From: Paulownia fortunei
Taxonomy: Eukaryota; Streptophyta; Magnoliopsida; Lamiales; Paulowniaceae
Assembly: GCA_019321725.1 (NCBI GenBank)
Contig: CM033118.1
Location: forward strand, 7,032,071 to 7,096,070
Length of the DNA stretch: 64,000 nucleotides
Direction: 5' to 3'
Shown: positions 46,096 to 56,320 of the stretch, piece after piece
Layout: the number at the start of each line of letters is the position of its first letter
Numbering within the stretch: position 1 is the first letter of the stretch
The notes under the pieces: model-generated
Database searches by the model: none
Told to the model about the DNA's origin: nothing
What the model saw: only the letters and a program-made list of their open reading frames with translations
Made by a program: the position numbers and the translations under genes

Positions 46096-46749
46096 TCACA
46101 GACTGAGAGTCAATTTCAATTTGCATTTTCGACCATTGTTCCTGTTGGACCAATCCACATTGGCCAAGGCTGGATCAGGTTTTGGCACATATGCTAGAAG
46201 TTGATCAATCAGCTGGTCAGGTGTCGGAGCAGAAATGATGATTCTTCTCGCAGAAGTTGAAATAAACCCTTTTTTCGTAGCATGATCTACAAAAGATAGC
46301 AAACCATCATAAAAACCATTAACATTAAGAATACCTATAGGTTTTTGGTGAATGTTGAGTTGTGCCCAAGAGACAATTTGGAATAATTCCTCTAGTGTAC
46401 CAAAACCGCTAGGTAGAATGATGAATGCATCCGCATTGTTTAACATATTAGGCATTCTGTCCTGAATGTGTGACACTTTTAGCTCATCTCCAATGGTCAT
46501 ACCTGTGATATTCTGTACTGTTAAACATTTTGGGATAACTCCCAGAACTTTGACACCTCCTACATAAGCAGAAATAGCAACACTCCCCATTAACCCCAAA
46601 CTGCCTCCCCCATACACTAAATGAATTTTTCTTTCTGCTAAAGTTCTACCAAGATTATTGGCTGCCCCTATAAACTCACCATTTTTTCCTAGATTGGATC
46701 CACAAAAAACACAAATGGAATTAAATTTGCGAGTTGAAGAAACTTCCAT
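46096..46749 (-). CDS. LOG-like cytokinin riboside 5'-monophosphate phosphoribohydrolase, carried by element C
   Basis: 217 residues, the normal full length of a plant LOG protein. LOG enzymes remove ribose 5-phosphate from cytokinin nucleotides, releasing the active free-base hormone in the cytosol. Visible motifs: CVFCGSN (13-19), YGGGSLGLMG (46-55), an Arg-containing block DRMPNM (97-102) and LPSGFGTLEE (112-121). The last is the family signature PGGxGTxxE with its first Gly changed to Ser. The end is LKLTLSL, an LxLxL pattern. LOG genes normally have several introns; here there are none, so the copy came from a spliced RNA. It lies between ORFX and the 3' LTR on the element's strand. Remnants in A and B show the capture is ancestral. 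The Lys/Glu changes in the Arg block may be features of its parent clade rather than decay. Whether it is expressed or active is unknown. Confidence 0.9.
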   Translation of the reverse strand: MEVSSTRKFNSICVFCGSNLGKNGEFIGAANNLGRTLAERKIHLVYGGGSLGLMGSVAISAYVGGVKVLGVIPKCLTVQNITGMTIGDELKVSHIQDRMPNMLNNADAFIILPSGFGTLEELFQIVSWAQLNIHQKPIGILNVNGFYDGLLSFVDHATKKGFISTSARRIIISAPTPDQLIDQLLAYVPKPDPALANVDWSNRNNGRKCKLKLTLSL

Positions 46750-46987
46750 TTTTTTTTATTTTTTTTTGAAAATAAGTTGTGCAAAAATAGAGTGAGTACG
46801 GTGATATTTATTGAGGTGTGAACAGGGAATACATTTATTGCATGTCTTTTTCTTTTGTCAAAAAGATTGAAAATAAGGACACATACGAAATTTAAAAATT
46901 ACCTACTAACACGTGTATGTACATGTAGTTGTGATTGTGGCTCACATCTTCCTCTGGTTTTATGTCCAGTAACGGCTTAAACGCCCT
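46750..46987 (-). other. Spacer upstream of the LOG ORF
   Basis: About 240 bp with an A/T-rich run next to the ATG (46750-46768) and no frame. In element A the sequence equivalent to 46917 joins directly to the last LOG codons, so the piece from about 46131 to about 46913 (LOG body and probable LOG 5' leader) is what A has lost. Confidence 0.5.
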
Positions 46988-47623
46988 CTATAGATCGAGG
47001 ATATGCTTCCCATCCAGTTTTCTTATAAACTGGCAAACAGGGTCTTTTAATGTCAGATTCCCAAGACTATAAAGCTCATATTCATTTCGAAAACGATCCC
47101 ATAAATCAAGAATTGCACGTTGTACCAATCCACATGAATGCGTCTCAAGAGTCAATATAATGTGATCTAAAGACTCCTTACTCAGTCCATCCATAATGAA
47201 TTTAAGTTTATCTTCTCGATTTTTAGAGACCATTCCTAAAGAACGACACTTTGTGTTGCAAGTCCATCTAGCACAAATATGACAAACTTTCATTTTTTTC
47301 GCCCTTCGTTTTTTTGAATATGTGCTTTTACCAAAACCAGATATGTATCTAGTAAGCAAATCTGGAAACTCATGTGAAAACTCACCTGCCCTTACCTTTG
47401 CTTCAATTATCCATCGTATGTCCTCCGGGATGCCCTTGTGCATAAGCATCCTCAATCTTTCAATCCTGATTTTATAAATTTTCAAAATTGCATTTTTAGG
47501 AAGAAAAGGAAATCGCTTGTTGAGAGTTAGAAATATGCACCCATTTTGAAAATAACAACAAAAGAGAATGAGAAAAGCAAAGAAAATTTGTACAAAGATT
47601 TTCATTGTTTGGGAAACTGACAA
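46988..47623 (-). CDS. ORFX: uncharacterised 211-residue ORF in the envelope position
   Basis: Open for 211 codons between integrase and LOG. Residues 7-34 are strongly hydrophobic and could be a signal anchor or membrane segment. A basic stretch KKRRAKK (104-110) precedes a Cys cluster C114-X2-C117-X4-C122-X3-C126 that could bind zinc; the C-terminal half is polar and helical-looking. I do not recognise the family. The slot after integrase is where Athila-type elements have their envelope-like ORF, but no clear envelope feature beyond the hydrophobic segment is seen. Decayed copies in A (1566-2170) and B (22014-22260) show it belongs to the family. It could also be an older captured host sequence. 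Confidence 0.6.
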   Translation of the reverse strand: MSVSQTMKIFVQIFFAFLILFCCYFQNGCIFLTLNKRFPFLPKNAILKIYKIRIERLRMLMHKGIPEDIRWIIEAKVRAGEFSHEFPDLLTRYISGFGKSTYSKKRRAKKMKVCHICARWTCNTKCRSLGMVSKNREDKLKFIMDGLSKESLDHIILTLETHSCGLVQRAILDLWDRFRNEYELYSLGNLTLKDPVCQFIRKLDGKHILDL

Positions 47624-48310
47624 GTCCGACTTTTATAGCCACGGAGTACCGTTATCCGCCATTTAACGGGAAAAGAAAAAATAAAAAATAAAAGAAGAAG
47701 AAGAGAAGAAAAAAAATAAAAAATAATGTCAGATAAAAAAAGAATATATACAACACTAATCATAACAAGGGTTAGAAGAAAAAGAATTTCCTCTTGTGAA
47801 AATTGATTTTCTAGAAATGGTTTAACTCTTTGTCCATTTACTTTGAATATGTTACCATTTCTAGGATTCTCAATGTCAATCGCCCCATAAGGATATACTT
47901 TTTTTACAACAAAAGGACCACTCCACCTTGATCTCAATTTTCCAGGAAACAAATGCAATCGAGAATTATAAAGCAAAACCTTTTGACCAACCTCAAATAT
48001 TTTTCTTGAAATTTTATTATCATGAAAATCTTTGATTCTTGCTTTATAAATTTTAGAATTCTCATATGCATCATTTCTCAGTTCTTCAAGTTCATTGATT
48101 TGTAATTTGCGCAATTTTGAAGCTTCATCAAGGTTGAAGTTAAACATTTTGATTGCCCAATAAGCTTTATGTTCAAGTTCAACAGGTAAATAACAAGGTT
48201 TTCCATAAACTATCCTATAATAGAGACATGCCTAATGATGTTTTGAAAGCAGTTCTATATGCCCAAAGTGTATCGGTAAGTCTAAGAGACCAATCTTTAC
48301 GGTTTGGGTT
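47602..48310 (-). pseudogene. Integrase C-terminal region of element C
   Basis: The open piece 48147-47602 includes [30 protein letters not shown] and [14 protein letters not shown], the GPY/F-type module at the end of Ty3-lineage integrases, then runs on into noncoding-like hydrophobic codons. Between 48310 and 48150 the connection to the integrase core requires a frame change near 48230, where [15 protein letters not shown] and [18 protein letters not shown] segments are in different frames. Confidence 0.8.
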
Positions 48311-49298
48311 AACTGTTTTCTCCAAAATTTGTTTTTATCTCCCTATTTGCAAGTTCAACTTGTCCATTTGTCTGAGGGTGATAAGGGGTTGCAACTTTAT
48401 GTATGATTCCATATTTCTTCATTAAAGTTCCGAAAACTTTGTTACAAAATTTTTTTCCCCCATCACTGATAATAGATCTAGGAATTCCAAATCGACTTAA
48501 AATATTTTCTTTCAAAAATTTTATCACTATTTTGTGATCATTGTTTCGATAAGGAATTGCCTCGATCCATTTTGAAACATAATCTATGGCAACCAATATG
48601 TAAAGAAAACCAAATGATAATGGAAATGGCCCCATAAAATCAATACCCCAACAGTCAAAGATTTCAATCACTAGGATAGGGTGTAGGGGCATCATATTTC
48701 TCTTTGAAAGGGACCCTAACTTTTGACAATTTTCACAACTTTTCCAGAAAGTGTAAGTATCTTTGAAAAGAGTTGGCCAATAAAATCCACATTGCAAGAT
48801 TTTTGCAGTAGTTTTCTTTATAGAAAAATGACCACCACATGCTTCTAAATGACAAAATTTGACAATATTACCTATCTCATTGTCAGGCACACATCTTCGA
48901 AAGATTTGATCCGGACAATATTTGAATAGGTATGGATCATCCCAATAAAAAATTTTAACCTCAGTCAAAAACTTCTTTTTATCTTGAGAGTTCCAATGTG
49001 ATGGCATCTTTCCTTCTGATGATATAATGTGTCCAAGAACAATACCAGTTGTTACCATGAAGTGACATTTCTCCCAATTGAGCACAAGATTCTTTTCTTC
49101 ACACCTGATCAAAACCTTTTCTAAATTAGATAAGCAATCATCAAATGAATTACCAAAAACAGAAAAATCATCCATGAAGACTTCAAGAAAACATTCAACC
49201 ATGTCACTAAAAATACTAAGCATGCATCGTTGGAATGTAGCTGGTGCATTACATAATCCAAAAGGCATCCTTCGATATGCAAAAGTACAAAAGGACAT
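48309..49298 (-). pseudogene. RT palm fused in frame to integrase, RNase H absent (element C)
   Basis: A single 329-codon frame. Residues 1-96 are the second half of the RT palm, with MPFGLCNAPATFQ and the catalytic FMDDFSVFG. At residue 97 the sequence passes straight into the integrase N-terminal region. Residues 97-329 carry a zinc-binding H150-X6-H157...C188-X2-C191 and a complete catalytic triad D220, D279, E315, with 35 residues between the last two (D,D35E). RT thumb, connection and RNase H, normally some hundreds of residues, are missing without loss of frame. The integrase core thus looks chemically intact, but reverse transcription would fail without RNase H supplied in trans. Confidence 0.85.
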
Positions 49299-49579
49299 GT
49301 AAAAGTTGTTTTCTCTTGATCTTCAAATGCAATTGCAATTTGATTATATCCAGAATATCCATCTAAAAAGCAATAAAATTCGTGTCCTGCAACTCTTTCT
49401 AAAATTTGATCCATGAAAGGTAATGGAAAATAATTTTTTCTAGTAACTGAGTTGAGTTTTCTATAGTCAATGCACATTCGCCAACCAGTAACAGTCCTAG
49501 TTGGAATTAATTCATCATTCTCATTCTTGACTACAGTAACTCCAGATTTTTTAGGTACAACTTGAGTAGGACTGCCCAT
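49121..49579 (-). pseudogene. RT N-terminal half of element C
   Basis: Contains GWRMCIDYRKLNSVTRKNYFPLPF-type sequence (palm/fingers of Ty3 RT) and the first catalytic Asp in CFLDGYSGYNQI. A frame change near 49295 separates it from the next piece. Confidence 0.88.
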
Positions 49580-50007
49580 TTGCTATCAGAAATAGAATAA
49601 ATGATTCCATTATCTAAGAGTTTAATTACTTCATTTCTTACTACTTCTTTCATATTAGGATTTAGCCTTCGTTGCATTTCTCTAGATGGTTTAGCATTTT
49701 CCTCTAGATAGATGTTATGTGTGCAAATGAAAGGATTAATACCTTTAATATCAGCAATGGTCCATCCTAAAGCATTCTTATGCATTTTCAGAGTTTCGAT
49801 CAACTTACTTTCTTGATATGCATCGAGTTTGGAAGAAATTATTATTGGAAAAGTTTCATTCTCACCCAAGAAAGAGTATTTCAAATTAACTGGCAAAGGT
49901 TTCAATTCAACCACGGGAGCTTTAATACTTGATGGAATAGATTTTACTGTTGATGATGAAAGTTCTTCGAACCTTGGCTTCCAAAAATATTTTTCTTGTA
50001 CCTGCAA
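49531..50007 (-). pseudogene. Protease-RT linker of element C
   Basis: Contains ELKPLPVNLKYSFLGE and ALGWTIADIKGI, the conserved linker before RT in Athila-type pol. The first RT residues (MKEVVRNEVIKLLDNGIIY) follow. The frame breaks near 49560. Confidence 0.8.
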
Positions 50008-50561
50008 AAATTCAGAGATAGTATTAGTGTGTTCCTTTTATAAATACTTTCACTTTCAAAACAAGTCTCCAAAGAATCTGAAGAGTTAGTAATAGTAAAG
50101 TATTCATGAACAAGTTCATCAATTGAATCCACTTCATGTACTTCGACATCTTCTGCAGGTTGCATACAAACATTAAACACATTTAGTTCCAAAGTCATAT
50201 TTCCAAATGATAACTTCAAAATACCATTTCTACAATTGATCAAACAATTTGAAGTTGCAAGAAAAGGACGACCCAAAATGATAGGAATTTGTGTGTGTGT
50301 TTGTGCAACAGGCTCTGTGTCCAAAACAATGAAATCAACTGGAAAGTAAAACTTATCAATTTGTACCAACACATCTTCTACTATTCCCTTTGGAACTTTA
50401 ATCGAACGATCAACTAGTTGGAGTACAACAGAAGTTGTTTTAAGTTCTCCCAAACCTAACTGTTCATAAACTGAGAAAGGTAGAAGATTTACACTAGCAC
50501 CAAGATCAAGCAAAGCACGCTCTATTCTAGTGTTTCCTATGATACATGAAATGGTTGACAA
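49944..50561 (-). pseudogene. Retropepsin-like protease of element C
   Basis: Active-site segment ERALLDLGASVNLLP near residue 15, followed by VPKGIVEDVLVQID and IPIILGRPFLAT, the flap and the hydrophobic-Gly-Arg motif of retropepsins. The D-L-G-A form is also seen in other plant Athila-type proteases, so the domain may have been functional. It is separated from gag and from RT by frame changes. Confidence 0.85.
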
Positions 50562-52355
50562 CCTGGATCTTTGTACTTGGGTGGAGTGAATTGTTGAATG
50601 ATTAAACTAACACTTTCAGTTAAAAATGCCTTCTTTTGTACATGATGTTTTCTTTTGATTGTACACAAATCTTTCAAAAATTTGGCATAAGGTGGAACTT
50701 GCTTGATTGCATCCAATAATGGAATATTAATCTTGACTTGTTTAAAAATTTCAAAAATTTCAGCATTTGAGTTCAATTTCTGAGTTGCTTGCAATCTTTG
50801 AGGAAAGGGTGTTGGAGGTAAATATTTTTCTTTTTCATCATTTTCACGCTTACCTTCTTCAAACTTACCTTCATCGTCAAGACTATTTCCATTTTTCATT
50901 TCTGGAGGTGGATTAGAAACTTTCTCCTTGGATGAATAGTCTTGTCAACAACTTTTCCATTCCGAAGAGTTGTAACTGAATTAGCCTCCTTGACTGCATT
51001 TTCACCTGAAGAAGAAACATGACACTGAGTAGAAAGATTAGGTTGAGGTTGAGCAGGAAATTTACCTTTTTCATGAGTACGCAAAGAAGTTGTCAGTGTT
51101 GAAAGTGTGCTTCTGATCTCATTGATAGCTTGTGAAGTCTGATTATTGATGTTTGTTTGTTCATGCATAAATGCTTGCAAAGTCTCCTCAATAGATTTTG
51201 TATGTGGAGGTGGATAAGAATGAAAGTTTTGTGGTTTTTGTGAATGTAGTGGTTGGGCACGATTATCATCTCGCCAACTGAAATTGGGATGATTTCTCCA
51301 TTGTGGATTGTAAGTTTCAAAATATGGAGAATGGAAAGGCTTTTTGAATGTGTTCATAAAATTTGCTTGTACTGGAAGATTTGGACATTCATGGTGGAGT
51401 GCCCCAAAAGTTCACAATTGTTACAAACTTCTTCCTCTTGCACAGATTTGATTTCCTTTACTTTCTTAAGTTCCATAGCTTCAACTTTTCTTGTTAAACT
51501 AGCAAGTCTAGCATTTAGATCATTTTCTTGGCTAAGGTAATATTTTTCTTTATTACTATTAGAAAGATTAGATCTAATAGAACCTTCTGAAGAATTAACA
51601 CTATGCCATGATTGAGAGTTTTCTGCCAAATGATCTAGGTATTCTAGGGCTTCATCAGGTTCCTTATCAAGAAACTCACCATTACACATTGTTTCAACAA
51701 ATTGTTTTGTTTCAGGAGTTAAACCTTCATAAAAGAAACTAATTAAGCGCTATTTTTCAAAACCATGATGTGGGCATGAATTCAACAAATCTTTAAATCT
51801 TTCCCAACATTGAAAGAAAACTTCATTCGAATTTTGAGAAAAAATTTTAATTTAGTTTTATGAGTTGGAAAGAATTTTTTTCAAGAATTCACCTTGCATT
51901 TCTTGCCAAGTACCAATTGACCTAGGTTTTAAAGAATTAAGCCAATTTTTTGCTTTATCTTTTAAAGAGAAAGGAAATAATTTGAGCTTAACAATCTCAT
52001 TTGTGCAAGTTTGATCAACAAAAGTGGCACATACTTCATCAAATTCTTTTAAATGCAAGTAAGGACTTTCAGAGTCTAAACCATGGAAATTAGGAAGTAA
52101 AGGGATCATACCTGACTTGAATCGAAAATTATTTGCATTTAGAGGAAAAATGAAACAAGAAGGAGAAGAATTTCGAGGAGGTTGCAAGTAATAACGCATG
52201 GTACGCACCTGTTGATTCTCATTTTCATCCTGGACACTTTCATTTTCAGCCATGGTGGAAGTGTGTGGAGATGATTCAAACAAATTTCCAAACAAAGTTT
52301 CGGAATTATTTCTTACTAAACGTCGAGAATTATGACTACGATACCATATAACCAT
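50537..52355 (-). pseudogene. gag of element C (several frames)
   Basis: Gag is spread over open pieces 52355-51858, 51689-51354, 51357-50896 and 50899-50537. The first contains the capsid-type segment EFDEVCATFVDQT and KDKAKNWLNSLKP (W-L-x-S-L). The second contains a coiled-coil-like LTRKVEAMELKKVKEI and a zinc knuckle C-N-N-C-x4-H whose last Cys is lost to a one-base frame change near 51400. Further frame changes lie near 51860 and 50900. The start is uncertain: a more typical gag start is the internal MAENESVQDEN at 52252. Confidence 0.8.
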
Positions 52356-52430
52356 ATATCCATAAAGAAAATAAACAAACTATATTTACAAAGGAAAAAT
52401 ATTAACAAACCTGAATACTTACCTTGCCTT

Positions 52431-52446
52431 CCCCGCAACGGCGCCA
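52431..52446 (-). promoter_or_regulatory. Primer-binding site of element C
   Basis: Coding strand TGGCGCCGTTGCGGGG, six bases inside the 5' LTR. It matches the Athila-type site (TGGCGCCGTTGCCGGGGA, complementary to a tRNA 3' end usually given as tRNA-Asp) except for one missing C. Confidence 0.85.
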
Positions 52447-52452
52447 AAAACT

Positions 52453-54066
52453 TGCTACAACTTTAAGGTTGCAAACCCAAGTGCAGGTTGTAGTAAGTAA
52501 TAAATTTCTCGTGAGTCCGAGGTCGATCCACAGGGAAGTTGTTTGAAGAATTCAAGTTTATATTTATAAAAAGATGGAGTTTATGTGAATAAAAAATATA
52601 TGAACAATTAATGTATGATGTAACTAAAGAAAAAACCGAAGTAATAAAAGTACTGAGGATTAGGGATCCACTCTTGAGTTTTGGATAGATAAATGGTTAT
52701 TTATTCTTTTTACCTCTATTAATTCCCACAATTGGAATCCATACATAATGAAGGTTCCAATGGAAAGATATTATCAAGTAACTCATGCAATAAGGTAATC
52801 ATGATATTGTCTTACTATTGCAAATTATCTCTTAACGCCAACACTTATTTATGGGATCAAGCATTTATGTACTCCTTCATCAACAACAAATCAAGGTTTC
52901 ACATTAGCAATCGGTGGAGTAAAACCGTACAATAAGCTAAATGAACCCAAGTATTTGTTGTGCCATTGGAGATACATAAATCAAGAATCACCACAAAAAT
53001 AAGTAGGGTTTAGATAAAAAAAAATAATAATAATACAACATACTTAAACAATTTCTACCCTTATAACCATTTCTCTTCCTCCATCAAGAGATTCACCCTT
53101 TTTCCTCAACAAAATGAAATTTAGAAAGACATAATAAAAGTAACAAAGACTAAAAATATAAGAGAAACTAGAGAATGCATTTCTATTACTACTAGAAAAC
53201 TTACAATACTAGAAAACATACAAACTAGATAACTTAGCCTAAAGAAACCCTTTCCCCCCCTCCTCTTCCAAGCTTAATACATGGCCTATTTATAGTACTT
53301 GGAGTAAGATAGAGTCCAAACAAATAATGGAGGGGTTAATCAAGTGATATGCTAGTTGCCAAGAGTTGGTAAGTTGTTACACAAATTTCTCATCCACTGA
53401 ATTGAATTACATTTTCGGTCAGATACAGCCAGATTTTGAAGATACCTGAAGAATAAAAATTGTAGATCTTTCAACGCTGATATATTTTCATATATCTTTT
53501 GTGAAATTTGGCGATCGGATGAAGGAGATATGGTCAAATTACCGAATCATGTCCAAGAGCCGCCCTGTAACATCAGCAGCAACTTACAGCCTATGGTTTT
53601 ACCATTTCAACACATTTTCACACCATCTTGTCTTCAGAAAACTTGTTTATTTACCTCTTGGGTATAACATATCCGAATTTTAGACCAAAATAAATTTGGG
53701 CTCAAGATTTATAACCGAATTGGTAAAATAAGTCAATACTGGGCTGAACTCTGATCCGAATTTTGGTGATCCATTTTGTGTAATTACTTGGACGAATTTT
53801 CTGCTATCATCAAGACTGAATTGGGCTGAGCCTCCAACATAAAAGTTGTACCTCTATCTCTTGTCTTTCAAATGAAATAAGCTTTAGGTCCATAGAGCTT
53901 TTGATCATGAAGTTATGCTCAAATTACAAAAACTGCACAAGTCTGAAAACATGCTTCCATTTATTCCCTAACACAAAACATTAATAAAACAAGAGTATTA
54001 ACAAGAATAAAGCAAAAAAAGTATAAAGGATTTGATATAAAAATATGTCAAAATATGCACTTATCA
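52453..54066 (-). repeat. 5' LTR of element C
   Basis: 1614 bp, from TGCTACAACTTTAAGG to GCACTTATCA on +, with intact TG...CA ends; followed by TTTGC. The TATA-like CTATAAATAG lies at 53286-53295 on the minus strand. Confidence 0.93.
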
Positions 54067-54071
54067 TTTGC

Positions 54072-54930
54072 CAACCGAATGGATGTATTCAATTACTCAT
54101 GCCTCAGTCAGCATTTAAGGACCAATCACAGTCCTTTACTCATATTTTATCATAACATATACAACAAGTCACGTCCAATCAGCACTCAATTATATGGTGG
54201 CATGCCACTCACGTGCCAAATGGACATATTATTCACATCACTTGCCACGACCAACTAGTTTATCATGCGAGCTATGGCCGACTCACTCCATCATACCCTG
54301 ATTTTATTTTTGAAATATATAAAATTGCTCAACTTATTGTAAAGATGCATACATGCAAAGTGAGCCCTAACACCATCCTATTAGTAGTGCTCCTTGAGGC
54401 TAGCTTTAAATCTAGCCAAGATCTACTAATGTGCACAATAAAAAATATTCATTTAAAACATATATATATATATATATATATTTTAATTACGTGGGATACA
54501 TTTCCACATTAAAGATATTTTTCTAAAACTTGAAGATTCTTTTTATCACACAAATGCGTTACCCATGATTCCAACAATGTGATCACCCGAAATTCAAGGA
54601 TCCTAGCTGTCATAAAAATTGACCCATGCATGGCACACTGATTCCTATATTAGGATGTAATTTCACAAACGAAGTTGAGTATTTGATTCCAGCTAAACAA
54701 ATTTCCAAAACTAATGAAAATGTAATAATTCTTCGTTAATGATAGGTACTTTAACTTAAACATTGCATGACTTAAAGAATATTTCTTCGTTATTGTTTAT
54801 TTACTATAAATATAATTGTGTAATCGATCAGAGGCGTTGAACATCATAGATAATGAAGGAATGAGAGTTCGTATAATACACTTTGTGAAATATACGTTAA
54901 GAATTTAGAATGGAACAACCTATTTTAAAA
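54072..54930 (+). repeat. Tandem segmental duplication, unit 2 (right part)
   Basis: Continues unit 2 beyond element C: 54090-54440 matches 33170-33510 of unit 1 (AAGTCA(C/T)GTC(C/T)AATC, GGCGACATGCCAC-like, CTAGCTTTAAA), and 54775-54925 matches 41451-41592. An (AT)n run is present at 54460-54481. Confidence 0.7.
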
Positions 54931-55978
54931 GGATTGTGTACGGTTTACTATTATATATTTAATTCAATAATTTGTTCGATTTCAATAACTTACTGTTTTA
55001 ATAATTGATAGGGGTAAATGCCAAAAATCCCCAGTATTTTAATGAATTTGTTAAAAATCTCTTGCGTTCAAAAAATTGTCTAAAAATACTGTATAATTTT
55101 AAAATTCTGCCAAAAACTCGCTACTCCATCAAAGTTAACAAATGTGTTGGACATGCTCTGGAAATAAGAAAGTGATTCTCTAAACTTTTTATTTGATTGA
55201 ATTTGCCATTGAAAATAACTACTATACCATTATTTTATACGTATCTACAATATTAGCAATTAAAAACATAATATAATATAAAACATTACTAATATGTATT
55301 AAATTTACTATTATTTAATTTAATTTAATTAATGATTTTTAACTATTAATTTACTTGAAAAGTAATATATTTAACTATTTAATTTTATTGCTCATTAAAA
55401 AGTAATACACTATGATTATATTTTTTTAATAATAATACTTTATAAAAAATGCAGAATTTCCAAAAAAGCTATAAAATTCATAAAAATGCCATAAGAATAA
55501 AAAATTTCAGAAAAATAATATTTTAAATGTAATTTGTAAAAATAAAAAATAAGATATTTTAAAAATTGTCTATATTTAAATATAATTCAAAAGTGATATT
55601 TTTAACTTTAAAAATCTCTTTTCACTTATATAAGTTAATTACAACAATATATCATGCTTTATTCTAAAATTTATTTTAATAAGTACTTAAATATATAATT
55701 TTCTCCCTTACAAAATGAAAATAGAGAAAATTATACATTACACCATTTATTCTTAAATTTATTTCAATAATCAATATTTTTAATTATAAAATTCTTGTTT
55801 ATTTGCAAAAGTCGAAAGTATTAAATGTCATAATTTATATTTTTATTCTATTGTAGTAAATAAGAAATATAGTATATAATTTATTTTTTTATATTTTTTC
55901 CTTTTTTTTCCATTTTTATTTCTTTTTATTTATTTTCTTCTTCTTCTTCTTCTTCGAATTGCTTCAGATCTGGTGTTA

Positions 55979-56275
55979 ATGGCGGCGGCCATGATGGGAG
56001 GCGGCGGCGGCGGTGACTTTTTCTTCTTCCAACCACCACCCACCCACGACACCAGCAACCGCCGCCACAGACTCTTTCCTCTTCTTCTTTCGCAAAATCA
56101 TAACCCAAGAAAACCTTGAATGTTGAATGTTCAATGTTGAATGAATTTATTGATGAATTTTGAAAATCTTGAATATTCTTTGAGAAGTCCGAGAAGTTAC
56201 AGATCTCTGATCCAAATTGTTTGAGAAGTTTCAGTATTCTTCCGGCAACCGCCGCTGCTGCCTGCGGTGGCGGCT
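55979..56275 (+). pseudogene. GC-rich host-gene-like fragment inside element K
   Basis: From the ATG at 55979 a 46-residue frame begins MAAAMMGGGGGGDFFFFQPP, contains an Arg/His-rich NRRHR stretch and stops at 56117-56119. A second GC-rich patch (CCGCCGCTGCTGCCTGCGG, about 56247-56265) follows. A (CTT)n run lies just upstream (55935-55957), as often found in plant 5' leaders. The base composition contrasts sharply with the surrounding AT-rich DNA, which fits a captured first exon (Pack-MULE style). The parent gene is not recognised. The antisense frame 56108-55926 is a shadow. Confidence 0.45.
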
Positions 56276-56320
56276 CAATTTTTTCGGCAATGTGATAAAA
56301 TTATGTGTGTATATATATAT

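Larger units (their letters stand above)
42695..54066 (-). mobile_element. Element C: full-length Athila-type retrotransposon carrying ORFX and a LOG gene
   Basis: 11,372 bp on the minus strand with two 1614-bp LTRs and a perfect TTTGC target duplication. Coding-strand order is 5' LTR, primer site, gag, protease, RT, integrase (RNase H missing), ORFX, LOG-like ORF, 1.8 kb noncoding, polypurine tract, 3' LTR. By eye the LTRs differ at about 30 of 1614 positions (near 2%), so this is the youngest large insertion here. gag and pol are broken by several frameshifts, while ORFX and LOG are open. It must have depended on enzymes from another element when it moved, or lost its own afterwards. Confidence 0.93.

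Noticed and set aside
46096..46749. LOG ORF as an ordinary, free-standing host gene into which nothing was inserted
   Set aside because: It lies inside the boundaries of an element with matched LTRs, primer site, polypurine tract and target duplication, and two other copies of the element keep LOG remnants in the same position.
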